This document shows, piece after piece, positions 9,470-20,943 of a DNA stretch of 64,000 bases. The stretch lies in NCBI GenBank assembly GCA_022747635.1, contig JAKTNV010000192.1:124001-188000 (forward strand), read 5' to 3'. Numbering within the stretch: position 1 is the stretch's first letter; each line of letters opens with the position of its first letter. The stretch is from Hetaerina americana. Lineage: Eukaryota; Arthropoda; Insecta; Odonata; Calopterygidae. The notes below the pieces were generated by a model. The model had not been told where the DNA came from and made no database searches. It saw only the letters and a program-made list of their open reading frames with translations. Both the position numbers and the translations under genes were made by a program.

Positions 9470-12017
9470 CCTTCAGGATCACTCATGGTCAAAATAGATC
9501 TTAAAGATGCCTTTTGGCAGATACCTATCGCTCCGGAGCATAGGCACAACTACGGCGTTTATCACAAAGGGGAAACATACGTATGGACGCGTCTCCCCAT
9601 GGGACACGCGCTCGCCCCAGCCATTATGCAGCGGTGGGCGCGTGCGGTGATAAACGAAGTACATCGCGAGTTCGGGATAGTAATGATCGCGTATTTGGAT
9701 GACTGGTTGCTGTTGTTTAATAGGGAAACGGAACACCTCGTACCAGACGTGGTACAGTTCCTACGCGATACCCTGCAAATCACCATAAATTTCAAGAAAA
9801 GTCGTTTAATCCCAGCAACCAGAATTAAGTACTTAGGCGTAATTATCAATACCGTCGCAATGACCCTGAAACTAACGCGTTACTCTCTAAGACGGATTTT
9901 TTACATTAAAGACGTGATTAAACGCATCCGCACCCGCGATATCCCCAAGGCAGCGGGATTTATTTCATGGTGTGTCTATGTCCTTCGTCTACCGTTGTTC
10001 CTGATCACTCAGACAGCGCAACGCGACACAACATGGTTGTCCCGTCTATGGGATGACGGAACCTGGCACCAGCCGCGGGAATTTGTAAACTATAAATATA
10101 TAATGGACGTTTATAGCGATGCCACACCATGGCAAGTGGCATGGACAATACCAATGTTATCGGCAACAGAAGTGTGGGCCTTAGAAGAGGAAGTGCCAAT
10201 AGTAACCGCCGAAGCCTTGGCAGCTATCATGGCGGCACATCACGCCATAAGTGTGGCAGAGCCGGACACGGCAATTAACATTTTTGTGGATAATACAGCA
10301 GTATTGTATAGTTTTGTAAAAGGTCGAGGAGTTGTGTTTAATAATGCCAATGTATTGATGCTTTACATGTCCTTAATAAAAGAATTGTCACGCAATGTGA
10401 CCTGGAGGTATGTCCCTTCCGAATTGAACCCGGCCGACCGTCCTTCTCGGACCGTCCTACCTCCCTATGCCCGCTCGGCCTCGGATTCGGGGTCCGGGTG
10501 GGTATATAGGTGGGACGACGCCTGAGTTGGATCAGTCGATCGAGTTTCGCATAACGGAAGGGGGGTGCCTCCAGATCTCTGACCATTACAAACTCATTGA
10601 ATATCAAGGAAGAATATCTATCACACTAGATCTGGTGTTACTACTTCGCTTTAAGAGAAGGAATTGGAGTTCACGACATGTCCCATGCTCAGTATTTTAA
10701 TGAATTGAACAATTTGGTTAAAATGGACGATTCCATGAAAGGTCCCATGCCTAGATGGCAAAGAAAATATCTGGAATCGGCGAATTCGAGCATGAATGTC
10801 TCACTCAATTCCACGACAAGCAACAAGTCTCTCTCCGCCAAGACTCCGAACAAAGGTAATGGCTCAGCAGAGGCAATGGCTTCCAAGAAAACTCCATCCA
10901 AATCACCAGGTCAAAGGAAAGGCGCCTCCACTCCCGGGTCAGGGAAGAAGCAGAGGACTCCAGTTGGTGGGGATCGCTTCATTCCCAACCGATCAGCCAC
11001 ACATTTCGACTTCGGCCACTTCAAGTTAAACCAGGCAGAAGGAGAAGAAGACTTGGAGTTCCTCAGCCCTTCTGTCAGAGAGAAGCAGCGAATTATGTCC
11101 GAGAACCTGATGGGGAATGAAGCTTGGACCAGAATTCTTGCATTCCGTAACAAAGCCCCAGCAGCTCCAGAGGGGCATCAGAACTCAATGAAAGTGGTTT
11201 ACACTCAGTCTAAGACGCCAGGCTCAGTGAAATCCACAAGATACATACCTCAGACTGCTGAAAAAATTTTAGATGCACCCGACATCATTGATGACTATTA
11301 CTTGAACCTTGTGGATTGGTCATCTACCAACTTGTTGGCTGTGGCTTTGGGAATGAGTGTGTATTTGTGGGATGCTGAAAGTGGCAACATCAATCACCTC
11401 ATGGAATTAAATTCTCAGGCAGAATATATTTCATCTCTCTCATGGATACAGGAAGGATGCTATTTGGCTGTTGGAATTAGCAATGGAAGCACACAGCTGT
11501 GGGATGTCCCACAAGAGAAACTTCTCAGAACACTCACTGGTCACTCAGGGCGGGTTGGTTCCCTGGCATGGAATTCATACATTCTTACGTCAGGCAGTCG
11601 CTCTGGTCATATTCATCAACACGATGTAAGGCAGGCTGAATCACTAGTTGCTGATCTTAATGGCCACTCCCAGGAGGTGTGTGGAATTAAGTGGTCACCA
11701 GGAGGGCGGTATCTTGCGTCCGGGGGTAATGACAACATTCTCAATATATGGCCAGCTGCAGGTGGTGGGCAAATTCACTCAGCCACTGAACCTGTCCACA
11801 CATTCAGTGCCCATCAAGCAGCTGTGAAGGCTCTAGCATGGTGTCCCTGGCAGCCCCAAATACTGGCTAGTGGAGGTGGTACTGCCGATAGATGTATAAA
11901 GTTCTGGAATTGTAACCTTGGAACAATGCTGAATTCAGTTGACACAAGGTCTCAGGTTTGCTCTCTATTTATATCTGCTCTCTATCTCTATTCTTTATCT
12001 ATATTTATTATATTTGA
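9470..12017 (+). repeat. RT + Cdc20 cassette, copy 3 (2,548 bp)
   Basis: Same length and junctions as the other copies, starting 4,119 bp after copy 2. It shares the GAT codon and Trp150 with copy 2. The satellite to its right keeps the first two monomer variants of the higher-order unit and then departs from it. Confidence 0.93.
9485..10525 (+). CDS. 5'-truncated reverse transcriptase-RNase H, copy 3
   Basis: Same 346-residue RT-RNase H as copies 1 and 2, with YLDD and the four RNase H acidic residues kept. The protein begins at RT motif A, directly after the poly-G junction. The stop codon is 152 bp upstream of the Cdc20 ATG. A TATA-like GGTATATAGG lies in its last codons, upstream of the Cdc20 frame; whether it acts as a promoter is unknown. 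Confidence 0.85.
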   Translation: MVKIDLKDAFWQIPIAPEHRHNYGVYHKGETYVWTRLPMGHALAPAIMQRWARAVINEVHREFGIVMIAYLDDWLLLFNRETEHLVPDVVQFLRDTLQITINFKKSRLIPATRIKYLGVIINTVAMTLKLTRYSLRRIFYIKDVIKRIRTRDIPKAAGFISWCVYVLRLPLFLITQTAQRDTTWLSRLWDDGTWHQPREFVNYKYIMDVYSDATPWQVAWTIPMLSATEVWALEEEVPIVTAEALAAIMAAHHAISVAEPDTAINIFVDNTAVLYSFVKGRGVVFNNANVLMLYMSLIKELSRNVTWRYVPSELNPADRPSRTVLPPYARSASDSGSGWVYRWDDA

Positions 12018-12045
12018 GGTATTGGCACATTTCATGGAAAAATGA
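10678..12045 (+). CDS. Cdc20: Cdc20/fizzy-like, C-terminally truncated, copy 3
   Basis: Same 455-codon frame as copy 2 (Trp150), with C-box at 99-105, KILDAPD at 196-202 and five WD40 blades, broken after about residue 430. An intact full-length Cdc20 is not present in the window, so the donor locus must be elsewhere. Confidence 0.9.
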   Translation: MSHAQYFNELNNLVKMDDSMKGPMPRWQRKYLESANSSMNVSLNSTTSNKSLSAKTPNKGNGSAEAMASKKTPSKSPGQRKGASTPGSGKKQRTPVGGDRFIPNRSATHFDFGHFKLNQAEGEEDLEFLSPSVREKQRIMSENLMGNEAWTRILAFRNKAPAAPEGHQNSMKVVYTQSKTPGSVKSTRYIPQTAEKILDAPDIIDDYYLNLVDWSSTNLLAVALGMSVYLWDAESGNINHLMELNSQAEYISSLSWIQEGCYLAVGISNGSTQLWDVPQEKLLRTLTGHSGRVGSLAWNSYILTSGSRSGHIHQHDVRQAESLVADLNGHSQEVCGIKWSPGGRYLASGGNDNILNIWPAAGGGQIHSATEPVHTFSAHQAAVKALAWCPWQPQILASGGGTADRCIKFWNCNLGTMLNSVDTRSQVCSLFISALYLYSLSIFIIFEVLAHFMEK

Positions 12046-14202
12046 GAAAAATTAAAATTTCTAAAAATGAAATAAATGCCTTCTATACACCTCAAACATT
12101 CACTCTATAATGGAAGATTGTTGTTTTTCGCAATATTTTTTGAAATTTGGGCTCTTTTACTAACATTAACACTTCCGCTGAGGCATCTTTTATGCTCATT
12201 TCTGGTTTTTAATGATTTATTCTGGGTTTTATTTTGTTTATTTGATGAAAATGAACAACAATACACACCTTGGAAACATTTTTGTTTGATTTGTGTCGAG
12301 TGAGAATTTCACCTAGAACCCAAAGGGGGGGGTATTGGCACTTTTCATGGAAAAATGAGAAAAATTAAAATTTCTAAAAATGAAATAAATGCCTTCTATA
12401 CACCTCAAACATTCACTCTATAATGGAAGATTGTTGTTTTTCGCAATATTTTTTGAAATTTGGGCTCTTTTACTAACATTAACACTTGCGATGAGGCATC
12501 TTTTATGCTCATTTCTTGTCTTTAATGTATTATTCTGGGTTTTATTTTGTTTATTTGATGAAAATGAACAACAATACACACCATGGAAACATTTTTGTTT
12601 GATTTGTGTCGAGTGAGAATTTCACCTAGAACCCAAAGGGGGGGGTATTGGCACTTTTCATGGAAAAATGAGAAAAATTAAAATTTCTAAAAATGAAATA
12701 AATGCCTTCTATACACCTCAAACATTCACTCTATAATGGAAGATTGTTGTTTTTCGCAATATTTTTTGAAATTTGGGCTCTTTTACTAACATTAACACTT
12801 CCGCTGAGGCATCTTTTATGCTCATTTCTGGTTTTTAATGATTTATTCTGGGTTTTATTTTGTTTATTTGATGAAAATGAACAACAATACACACCTTGGA
12901 AACATTTTTGTTTGATTTGTGTCGAGTGAGAATTTCACCTAGAACCCAAAGGGGGGGGTATTGGCACTTTTCATGGAAAAATGAGAAAAATTAAAATTTC
13001 TAAAAATGAAATAAATGCCTTCTATACACCTCAAACATTCACTCTATAATGGAAGATTGTTGTTTTTCGCAATATTTTTTGAAATTTGGGCTCTTTTACT
13101 AACATTAACACTTGCGATGAGGCATCTTTTATGCTCATTTCTTGTCTTTAATTATTTAATTTGGGTTTTATTTTCTTTATTTCATGAAAATGAACAACAA
13201 TACACACCATGGAAACATTTTTGTTTGATTTGTGTCGAGTAAGAATTTCACCTAGAACACAAAGGGGGGGGTATTGGCACTTTTCAAGGAAAAATGTGAA
13301 AAATTAAAATTTCTAAAAATGAAATAAATGCCTTCTATACACCTCAAACATTCACTCTATAAGAAAAGATTGTTGTTTTTCGCAATATTTTTTGAAATTT
13401 GGGCTCTTTTAATAACATTAACACTTCCGCTAAGGCCTCTTTTATGCTCATTTCTGGTTTTTAATGATTTATTCTGGGTTTTATTTTGTTTATTTGATGA
13501 AAATGAACAACAATACACACCTTGGAAACATTTTTGTTTGATTTGTGTCGAGTGAGAATTTCACCTAGAACCCAAAGGGGGGGGTATTGGCACTTTTCAT
13601 GGAAAAATGAGAAAAATTAAAATTTCTAAAAATGAAATAAATGCCTTCTATACACCTCAAACATTCACTCTATAATGGAAGATTGTTGTTTTTCGCAATA
13701 TTTTTTGAAATTTGGGCTCTTTTACTAACATTAACACTTGCGATGAGGCATCTTTTATGCTCATTTCTTGTCTTTAATGTATTATTCTGGGTTTTATTTT
13801 GTTTATTTGATGAAAATGAACAACAATACACACCATGGAAACATTTTTGTTTGATTTGTGTCGAGTGAGAATTTCACCTAGAACCCAAAGGGGGGGGTAT
13901 TGGCACTTTTCATGGAAAAATGAGAAAAATTAAAATTTCTAAAAATGAAATAAATGCCTTCTATACACCTCAAACATTCACTCTATAATGGAAGATTGTT
14001 GTTTTTCGCAATATTTTTTGAAATTTGGGCTCTTTTACTAACATTAACACTTGCGATGAGGCATCTTTTATGCTCATTTCTTGTCTTTAATGTATTATTC
14101 TGGGTTTTATTTTGTTTATTTGATGAAAATGAACAACAATACACACCATGGAAACATTTTTGTTTGATTTGTGTCGAGTGAGAATTTCACCTAGAACCCA
14201 AA

Positions 14203-14220
14203 GGGGGGGGGGGGGGGGGG
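14203..14220 (+). repeat. Expanded poly-G tract (18 G)
   Basis: The G tract at the monomer boundary is usually 7-8 G. Here it is 18; similar expansions are at 14839-14857 and 16102-16120 (19 G each) and 16739-16753 (15 G). Such runs can form G-quadruplex structures and slip in replication or sequencing. Confidence 0.85.
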
Positions 14221-14221
14221 T

Positions 14222-16753
14222 ATTGGCACTTTTCATGGAAAAATGAGAAAAATTAAAATTTCTAAAAATGAAATAAATGCCTTCTATACACCTCAAACAT
14301 TCACTCTATAAGGGAAGATTGTAGTTTTTCGCAATATTTTTTGAAATTTGGGCTCTTTTACTAACATTAACACTTGCGCTGAGGCTCCCCTTATGCTCAT
14401 TTCTGGTTTTTAATGATTTATTCTGGGTTTTATTTTGTTTATTTGATGAAAATGAACAACAATACACACCTTGGAAACATTTTTGTTTGATTTGTGTCGA
14501 GTGAGAATTTCACCTAGAACCCAAAGGGGGGGGTATTGGCACTTTTCATGGAAAAATGAGAAAAATTAAAATTTCTAAAAATGAAATAAATGCCTTCTAT
14601 ACACCTCAAACATTCACTCTATAATGGAAGATTGTTGTTTTTCGCAATATTTTTTGAAATTTGGGCTCTTTTACTAACATTAACACTTGCGCTGAGGCAT
14701 CTTTTATGCTCATTTCTGGTTTTTAATGATTTATTCTGGGTTTTATTTTGTTTATTTGATGAAAATGAACAACAATACACACCATGGCAACATTTTTGTT
14801 TGATTTGTGTCGAGTGAGAATTTCACCTAGAGCCCAAAGGGGGGGGGGGGGGGGGGGTATTGGCACTTTTCATGGAAAAATGAGAAAAATTAAAATTTCT
14901 AAAAATGAAATAAATGCCTTCTATACACCTCAAACATTCACTCTATAATGGAAGATTGTTGTTTTTAGCAATATTTTTTGAAATTTGGGCTCTTTTACTA
15001 ACATTAACACTTGCGATGAGGCATCTTTTATGCTCATTTCTTGTCTTTAATGTATTATTCTGGGTTTTATTTTGTTTATTTGATGAAAATGAACAACAAT
15101 ACACACCATGGAAACATTTTTGTTTGATTTGTGTCGAGTGAGAATTTCACCTAGAACCCAAAGGGGGGGGTATTGGCACTTTTCATGGAAAAATGAGAAA
15201 AATTAAAATTTCTAAAAATGAAATAAATGCCTTCTATACACCTCAAACATTCACTCTATAATGGAAGATTGTTGTTTTTCGCAATATTTTTTGAAATTTG
15301 GGCTCTTTTACTAACATTAACACTTGCGATGAGGCATCTTTTATGCTCATTTCTTGTCTTTAATGTATTATTCTGGGTTTTATTTTGTTTATTTGATGAA
15401 AATGAACAACAATACACACCATGGAAACATTTTTGTTTGATTTGTGTCGAGTGAGAATTTCACCTAGAACCCAAAGGGGGGGGTATTGGCACTTTTCATG
15501 GAAAAATGAGAAAAATTAAAATTTCTAAAAATGAAATAAATGCCTTCTATACACCTCAAACATTCACTCTATAAGGGAAGATTGTAGTTTTTCGCAATAT
15601 TTTTTGAAATTTGGGCTCTTTTACTAACATTAACACTTGCGCTGAGGCATCTTTTATGCTCATTTCTGGTTTTTAATGATTTATTCTGGGTTTTATTTTG
15701 TTTATTTGATGAAAATGAACAACAATACACACCTTGGAAACATTTTTGTTTGATTTGTGTCGAGTGAGAATTTCACCTAGAACCCAAAGGGGGGGGTATT
15801 GGCACTTTTCATGGAAAAATGAGAAAAATTAAAATTTCTAAAAATGAAATAAATGCCTTCTATACACCTCAAACATTCACTCTATAATGGAAGATTGTTG
15901 TTTTTCGCAATATTTTTTGAAATTTGGGCTCTTTTACTAACATTAACACTTGCGCTGAGGCATCTTTTATGCTCATTTCTGGTTTTTAATGATTTATTCT
16001 GGGTTTTATTTTGTTTATTTGATGAAAATGAACAACAATACACACCATGGCAACATTTTTGTTTGATTTGTGTCGAGTGAGAATTTCACCTAGAACCCAA
16101 AGGGGGGGGGGGGGGGGGGGTATTGGCACTTTTCATGGAAAAATGAGAAAAATTAAAATTTCTAAAAATGAAATAAATGCCTTCTATACACCTCAAACAT
16201 TCACTCTATAAGGGAAGATTGTAGTTTTTCGCAATATTTTTTGAAATTTGGGCTCTTTTACTAACATTAACACTTGCGCTGAGGCTCCCCTTATGCTCAT
16301 TTCTGGTTTTTAATGATTTATTCTGGGTTTTATTTTGTTTATTTGATGAAAATGAACAACAATACACACCTTGGAAACATTTTTGTTTGATTTGTGTCGA
16401 GTGAGAATTTCACCTAGAACCCAAAGGGGGGGGTATTGGCACTTTTCATGGAAAAATGAGAAAAATTAAAATTTCTAAAAATGAAATAAATGCCTTCTAT
16501 ACACCTCAAACATTCACTCTATAATGGAAGATTGTTGTTTTTCGCAATATTTTTTGAAATTTGGGCTCTTTTACTAACATTAACACTTGCGCTGAGGCAT
16601 CTTTTATGCTCATTTCTGGTTTTTAATGATTTATTCTGGGTTTTATTTTGTTTATTTGATGAAAATGAACAACAATACACACCATGGCAACATTTTTGTT
16701 TGATTTGTGTCGAGTGAGAATTTCACCTAGAACCCAAAGGGGGGGGGGGGGGG
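14222..16753 (+). repeat. Local higher-order repeat inside the satellite
   Basis: Monomers with AAGGGAAGATTGTAG (14277, 15540, 16177) are each followed by one with CACCATGGCAAC and a long G tract (14590, 15853, 16490). The rare GAGGCTCCCC variant is shared by 14277 and 16177. This is a dimer-based sub-repeat with a longer period of about 1.9 kb, separate from the 4.1-kb cassette repeat. Confidence 0.75.
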
Positions 16754-18611
16754 TATTGGCACTTTTCATGGAAAAATGAGAAAAATTAAAATTTCTAAAA
16801 ATGAAATAAATGCCTTCTATTCACCTCAAAGATTCACTCTATAATGGAAGATTGTTGTTTTTCGCAATATTTTTTGAAATTTTGGCTCTTTTACTAACAT
16901 AAAAACTTGCGCTGAGGCATCTTTTATGCTCATTTCTTGTCTTTAATGTATTATTCTGGGTTTTATTTTGTTTATTTGATGAAAATGAACAACAATACAC
17001 ACCATGGAAACATTTTTGTTTGATTTGTGTCGAGTGAGAATTTCACCTAGAACACAAAGGGGGGGGTAGTGGCACTTTTCATGGAAAAATGAGAAAAATT
17101 AAAATTTCTAAAAATGAAGTAAATGCCTTCTATACACCTCAAACATTCACTCTATAATGGAAGATTGTTGTTTTTCGCAATATTTTTTGAAATTTGGGCT
17201 CTTTTACTAACATTAACACTTGCGCTGAGGCATCTTTTATGCTCATTTCTTGTCTTTAATGTATTATTCGGGGTTTTATTTTTTTTATTTGATGAAAATG
17301 AACAACAATACACACCATAGAAACATTTTTGTTTGATTTGTTTCGAGTGAGAATTTCACCTAGAACCCAAAGGGGGGGTATTGGCACTTTTCATGGAAAA
17401 ATGTGAAAAATTAAAATTTCTAAAAATGAAATAAATGCCTTCTATACACCTCAAACATTCACTCTGTAATGGAAGATTGTTGTTTTTCGCAATATTTTTT
17501 GAAATTTGGGCTCTTTTACTAACATTAACACTCTCGCTGAGGCATCTTTTATGCTCATTTCTTGTCTATAATGATTTATTCTGGGTTTTATTTTGTTTAT
17601 TTGATGAAAATGAACAACAATACACACCATGGAAACATTTTTGTTTGATTTGTGTCGAGTGAGAATTTTACCTAGAACCCAAAGGGGGGGTATTGGCACT
17701 TTTCATGGAAAAGAGTGAAAAATTAAAATTTCTAAAAATGAAATAAATTCCTTCTATACACCTCAAACATTCACTCTTTAATGGAAGATTGTTGTTTTTC
17801 GCAATATTTTCTGAAATTTGGGCTCTTTTACTAACATTTACACTTGCGCTAAGGCATATTTTATGCTCATTTCTTGTCTTTAATTATTTAATTTGGGTTT
17901 TATTTTCTTTATTTGATGAAAATGAACAATAATACACACCATGGAAACATTTTTGTTTGATTTGTGTCGAGTGAGAATTAAACCTAGAACCCAAAGGGGT
18001 GGGTAATGGCTCTTTTCATGGAAAAATGTGAAAAATTAAAATTTCTAAAAATGAAATAAATGCCTTCTATACACCTCAAACATTCACTCTATAAGAAAAG
18101 ATTGTTGTTTGTCGCAATATTTTTTTAAATTTGGGCTCTTTTACTAACATTAACACTTGCGCTGAGGAATCTTTTATGCTCATTTCTTTTCTTTAATGAT
18201 TTATTCTGGGTTTTATTTTGTTTTTTTGATGAAAATGAACAACAATACACACCATGGAAACATTTTTGTTTGATTTGTGACGAGTGAGAATTTCACCTAG
18301 AACCCAAAGGGGGGGTATTGGCACTCTTCATGGAAAAATGTGAAAAATTAAAATTTCTAAAAATGAAATAAATGCCTTCTATACACCTCAAACATTCACT
18401 CTATAATTGAGGATTGTTGTTTTTCGCGATATTTTTTGAAATTTTGGCTCTTTTACTAACATTAACACTTGCGCTGAGGCATCTTTTATTCTCATTTCCT
18501 TTCTTTAATGATATATTCTGGGTTTTATTTTGTTTATTTGATGAAAATGAACTACAATACACACCATGGTAACATTTTTGTTTGATTTGTATCGAGTGAG
18601 GATTTCACCTA

Positions 18612-19040
18612 CCCATGAGTAAACATCCGCAGAAAAAAAGCGAGCGTTGTTTTTTTTGCGGAGAGTGGACCGGCAGGAGAGAGTAGAGGGAGAGTGGGGG
18701 GAGGGCGTGGGCCATCGGTTGTGTGGAGGCCTAGGCAACAAAAGTCAAGTCGAGCAGTGCGCGAGCGAGGCTCGTCTGGGAGACAATAATTGACAGGTCC
18801 ACAAAGAGCTTTAACATAGACCAAAATAATTCCGGCTTCATCCTAATGCCCTTTCATCCGAGTGCTGAGTGTTCATCCTACGTGTAATTACGTCTAAAAT
18901 CTCAGTACAGGAATTTATTTATCGGGCGTCTTGAGTTGAACTTCCGCGAAGATATATTGGGAGATTTAACAGATAAGATAGGTTTTCGATGGACACAACT
19001 GCCAAGTAAATATTTTGTTTCTCCTAACAATACACAAGTC
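18612..19040. other. Unassigned region right of the satellite
   Basis: Sequence composition changes sharply. 18,620-18,830 is GC-rich with a G-rich purine stretch (GGGAGAGTGGGGGGAGGG) and several CGCG/GCGC sites, unlike the flanking satellite. I find no convincing coding frame. It could be a host promoter/5' region or the flank in which the satellite ended. Confidence 0.4.
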
Positions 19041-20800
19041 AAGATCCTACTCTACGGCAAGCCTCTCTTCGTCCATGAATACTTCCTTCCTCTCTTATTC
19101 TCTTCGTCCTCTCTTCATCCCTATTCTATTCCTACCCTTTGCGTGACATTCTACCCTCTATCACAACCTCCAACATCCCACTGCCGATCAATATATTTTT
19201 CATCCATTTTTTCTGCCTCCTTAGGATTTCTCCCAACAAACCCCTCTCCCCACCCGCCATTACTAGTACTTCCTCATTTGTTTTCCCCTCTGTCCATTTC
19301 ACCTTCTCCATTCTTCTCCACACCCACATTTCAAAAGCCTCCAATCTACGTCTATCCTCCTGCTTCAATGGCCACGCTTCCACGCCGTACATAGCTACGC
19401 TCCATATTAAAGTTTTTACGAGACTTTTCTTAGCATCCTTACTCAACGTCTCTGTCATCAACTCCCTCCTCCTTGTGAAAGCCTCTTTGCCTAGCGCAAT
19501 CCATCTCCTTACGTTCCTCCTACTTCGACCGTGTTGATCCAAAACATTTCCGAGATACGTTAACTGTTTTACATGCTCTAGTTTTTACTCTCCTATTTTA
19601 ATGTTAAGCTTGCCCTTTTTCTTTCTAGAAAATCGCATAACCTTTGTTTTATTAATATTGATTCTAATCCCATACCTGTCGCACTGAATTCACAATTCAC
19701 TCAGCAATGCTTGCAGCCCCTTGGCTGACTGACAAACTAAGGCTTGGTCATCAGCAAACCTAACTGATTTTACGAATTCCCCGCCCACTTTTATTCCTAC
19801 CTCCCGTTCTTCCCATGCCTCTTTAATCATTTCCTCTGCATACAGGTTGAACAGCAACGGTGATAATGGGCAACCCTGCCTTACACCCCTTCCTAACACT
19901 GCCCATCCGGACTCCCCGTTCCCGACTCGCACCTGAGCAGTCTGAGACATGTTAAGGTTGCGGAGTCCCCATCCTGAACATCCGCATTCACCTAAACTCT
20001 TGTTTCACATCTTATCACCTTCCAAAGGTCACATTCCAATCCCCCATCACTATCACATGTTTTTTCGGTAGAAATACACGCGATGATGTCCTCTTAACTG
20101 ATCAAATATCCTATCAACTTCTTCCTCCTTACCATTGCTTGGTGGGATGTAGACCTGAACAATGACCGAGTTCGTCGATTTTGCTTTTATCTCTACTGGA
20201 ATGGTCAATCCGTTACCTGTTCTATGTTGACTACGCTTCTTCCTACTTCTTCATTTAATACTATGGCAACCCCCTGTTGGCTCTCGTCCCCGCCGCTGTA
20301 TATTATTCTATAATTTTCACTCCAGTAATCCCCACTATCCTTCCATCTCACCTCGTATAGACCTATAATATCTATTTTCCCCATTCCATCTCTCGCTTAA
20401 TATTCTCCAATTTCCCTGTCCTCATCATTGTCCTAACATTCCACGTTCCTATTCTAACTAATGTGGTCTTCTTCTAATGCGTCTTCTACCCAGCTGCTGC
20501 CGGTTTTCCCTTGTAAGGGTTTCGTGGGATGACGACCGCGGAAGCGTTGCCTCCGCCGTTGCCATGCACGACACACGGCCGATTGGGCCGAGCCCCGTGG
20601 TTGCCAGGACTCAAAATATCTCTATTGTCCATCATATTTTTCTAGGGAATGATAATTGAGGTGGTTTCCCGTTGCCTTCCTCAATAGTGTTTTTAACGTG
20701 ACACCATCACTTACTGGCCGCCCCACTGGGGTCAGACGCCTTCGCAGCCGCCTCACTGAGGAACAGACGCTGCGTGGACTACCTTGTACTCGCATGTATG
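19040..20800 (-). mobile_element. Internally deleted APE-type LINE
   Basis: Read on the minus strand: a 5' leader (about 20,800-20,480; shared with copies at 24.2, 46.6 and 47.2 kb), an endonuclease start resembling IGTWNVRTM near 20,450, more endonuclease with VIVQVYIPPSN near 20,150, an RT piece at 19690-19950 with GVRQGCPLSPLLFNLY and the FADD box, then the C-terminal region at 19132-19542 with an EAFEMWVWRRM motif. The RT part upstream of MSQTAQV is missing, and stops and frameshifts separate the pieces. The motifs fit RTE-like 'endonuclease-reverse transcriptase' elements. Dead copy. Confidence 0.85.
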
Positions 20801-20943
20801 CTTACCTTCCATGTATAAAAAACTATAATCAATTTCTTTAAAAGAACTATCTAAATGGATTTATACGCAGCAAACAATGGATGGATTTCATCGGATTGGA
20901 TTCATTATTGTGAATGGATTGAACGTTTTATGCTCGGTGTGTA

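Larger units (their letters stand above)
12018..18611 (+). repeat. 313-bp satellite, block 4 (about 21 monomers)
   Basis: Uninterrupted array with monomers starting near 12076, 12389, 12702, 13015, 13328, 13641, 13954, 14277, 14590, 14914, 15227, 15540, 15853, 16177, 16490, 16810, 17123, 17435, 17747, 18060 and 18372. The left monomers are close to consensus. From about 17.7 kb they gather substitutions, lose the 75-codon frame and keep short or broken G tracts. The last one ends at ATTTCACCTA just before its poly-G position, where unrelated sequence begins. Confidence 0.95.

Noticed and set aside
34..18611. Tandem units as a CRISPR array
   Set aside because: The whole 313-bp unit is repeated, with no short repeat and variable spacers. 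It is a eukaryotic satellite.
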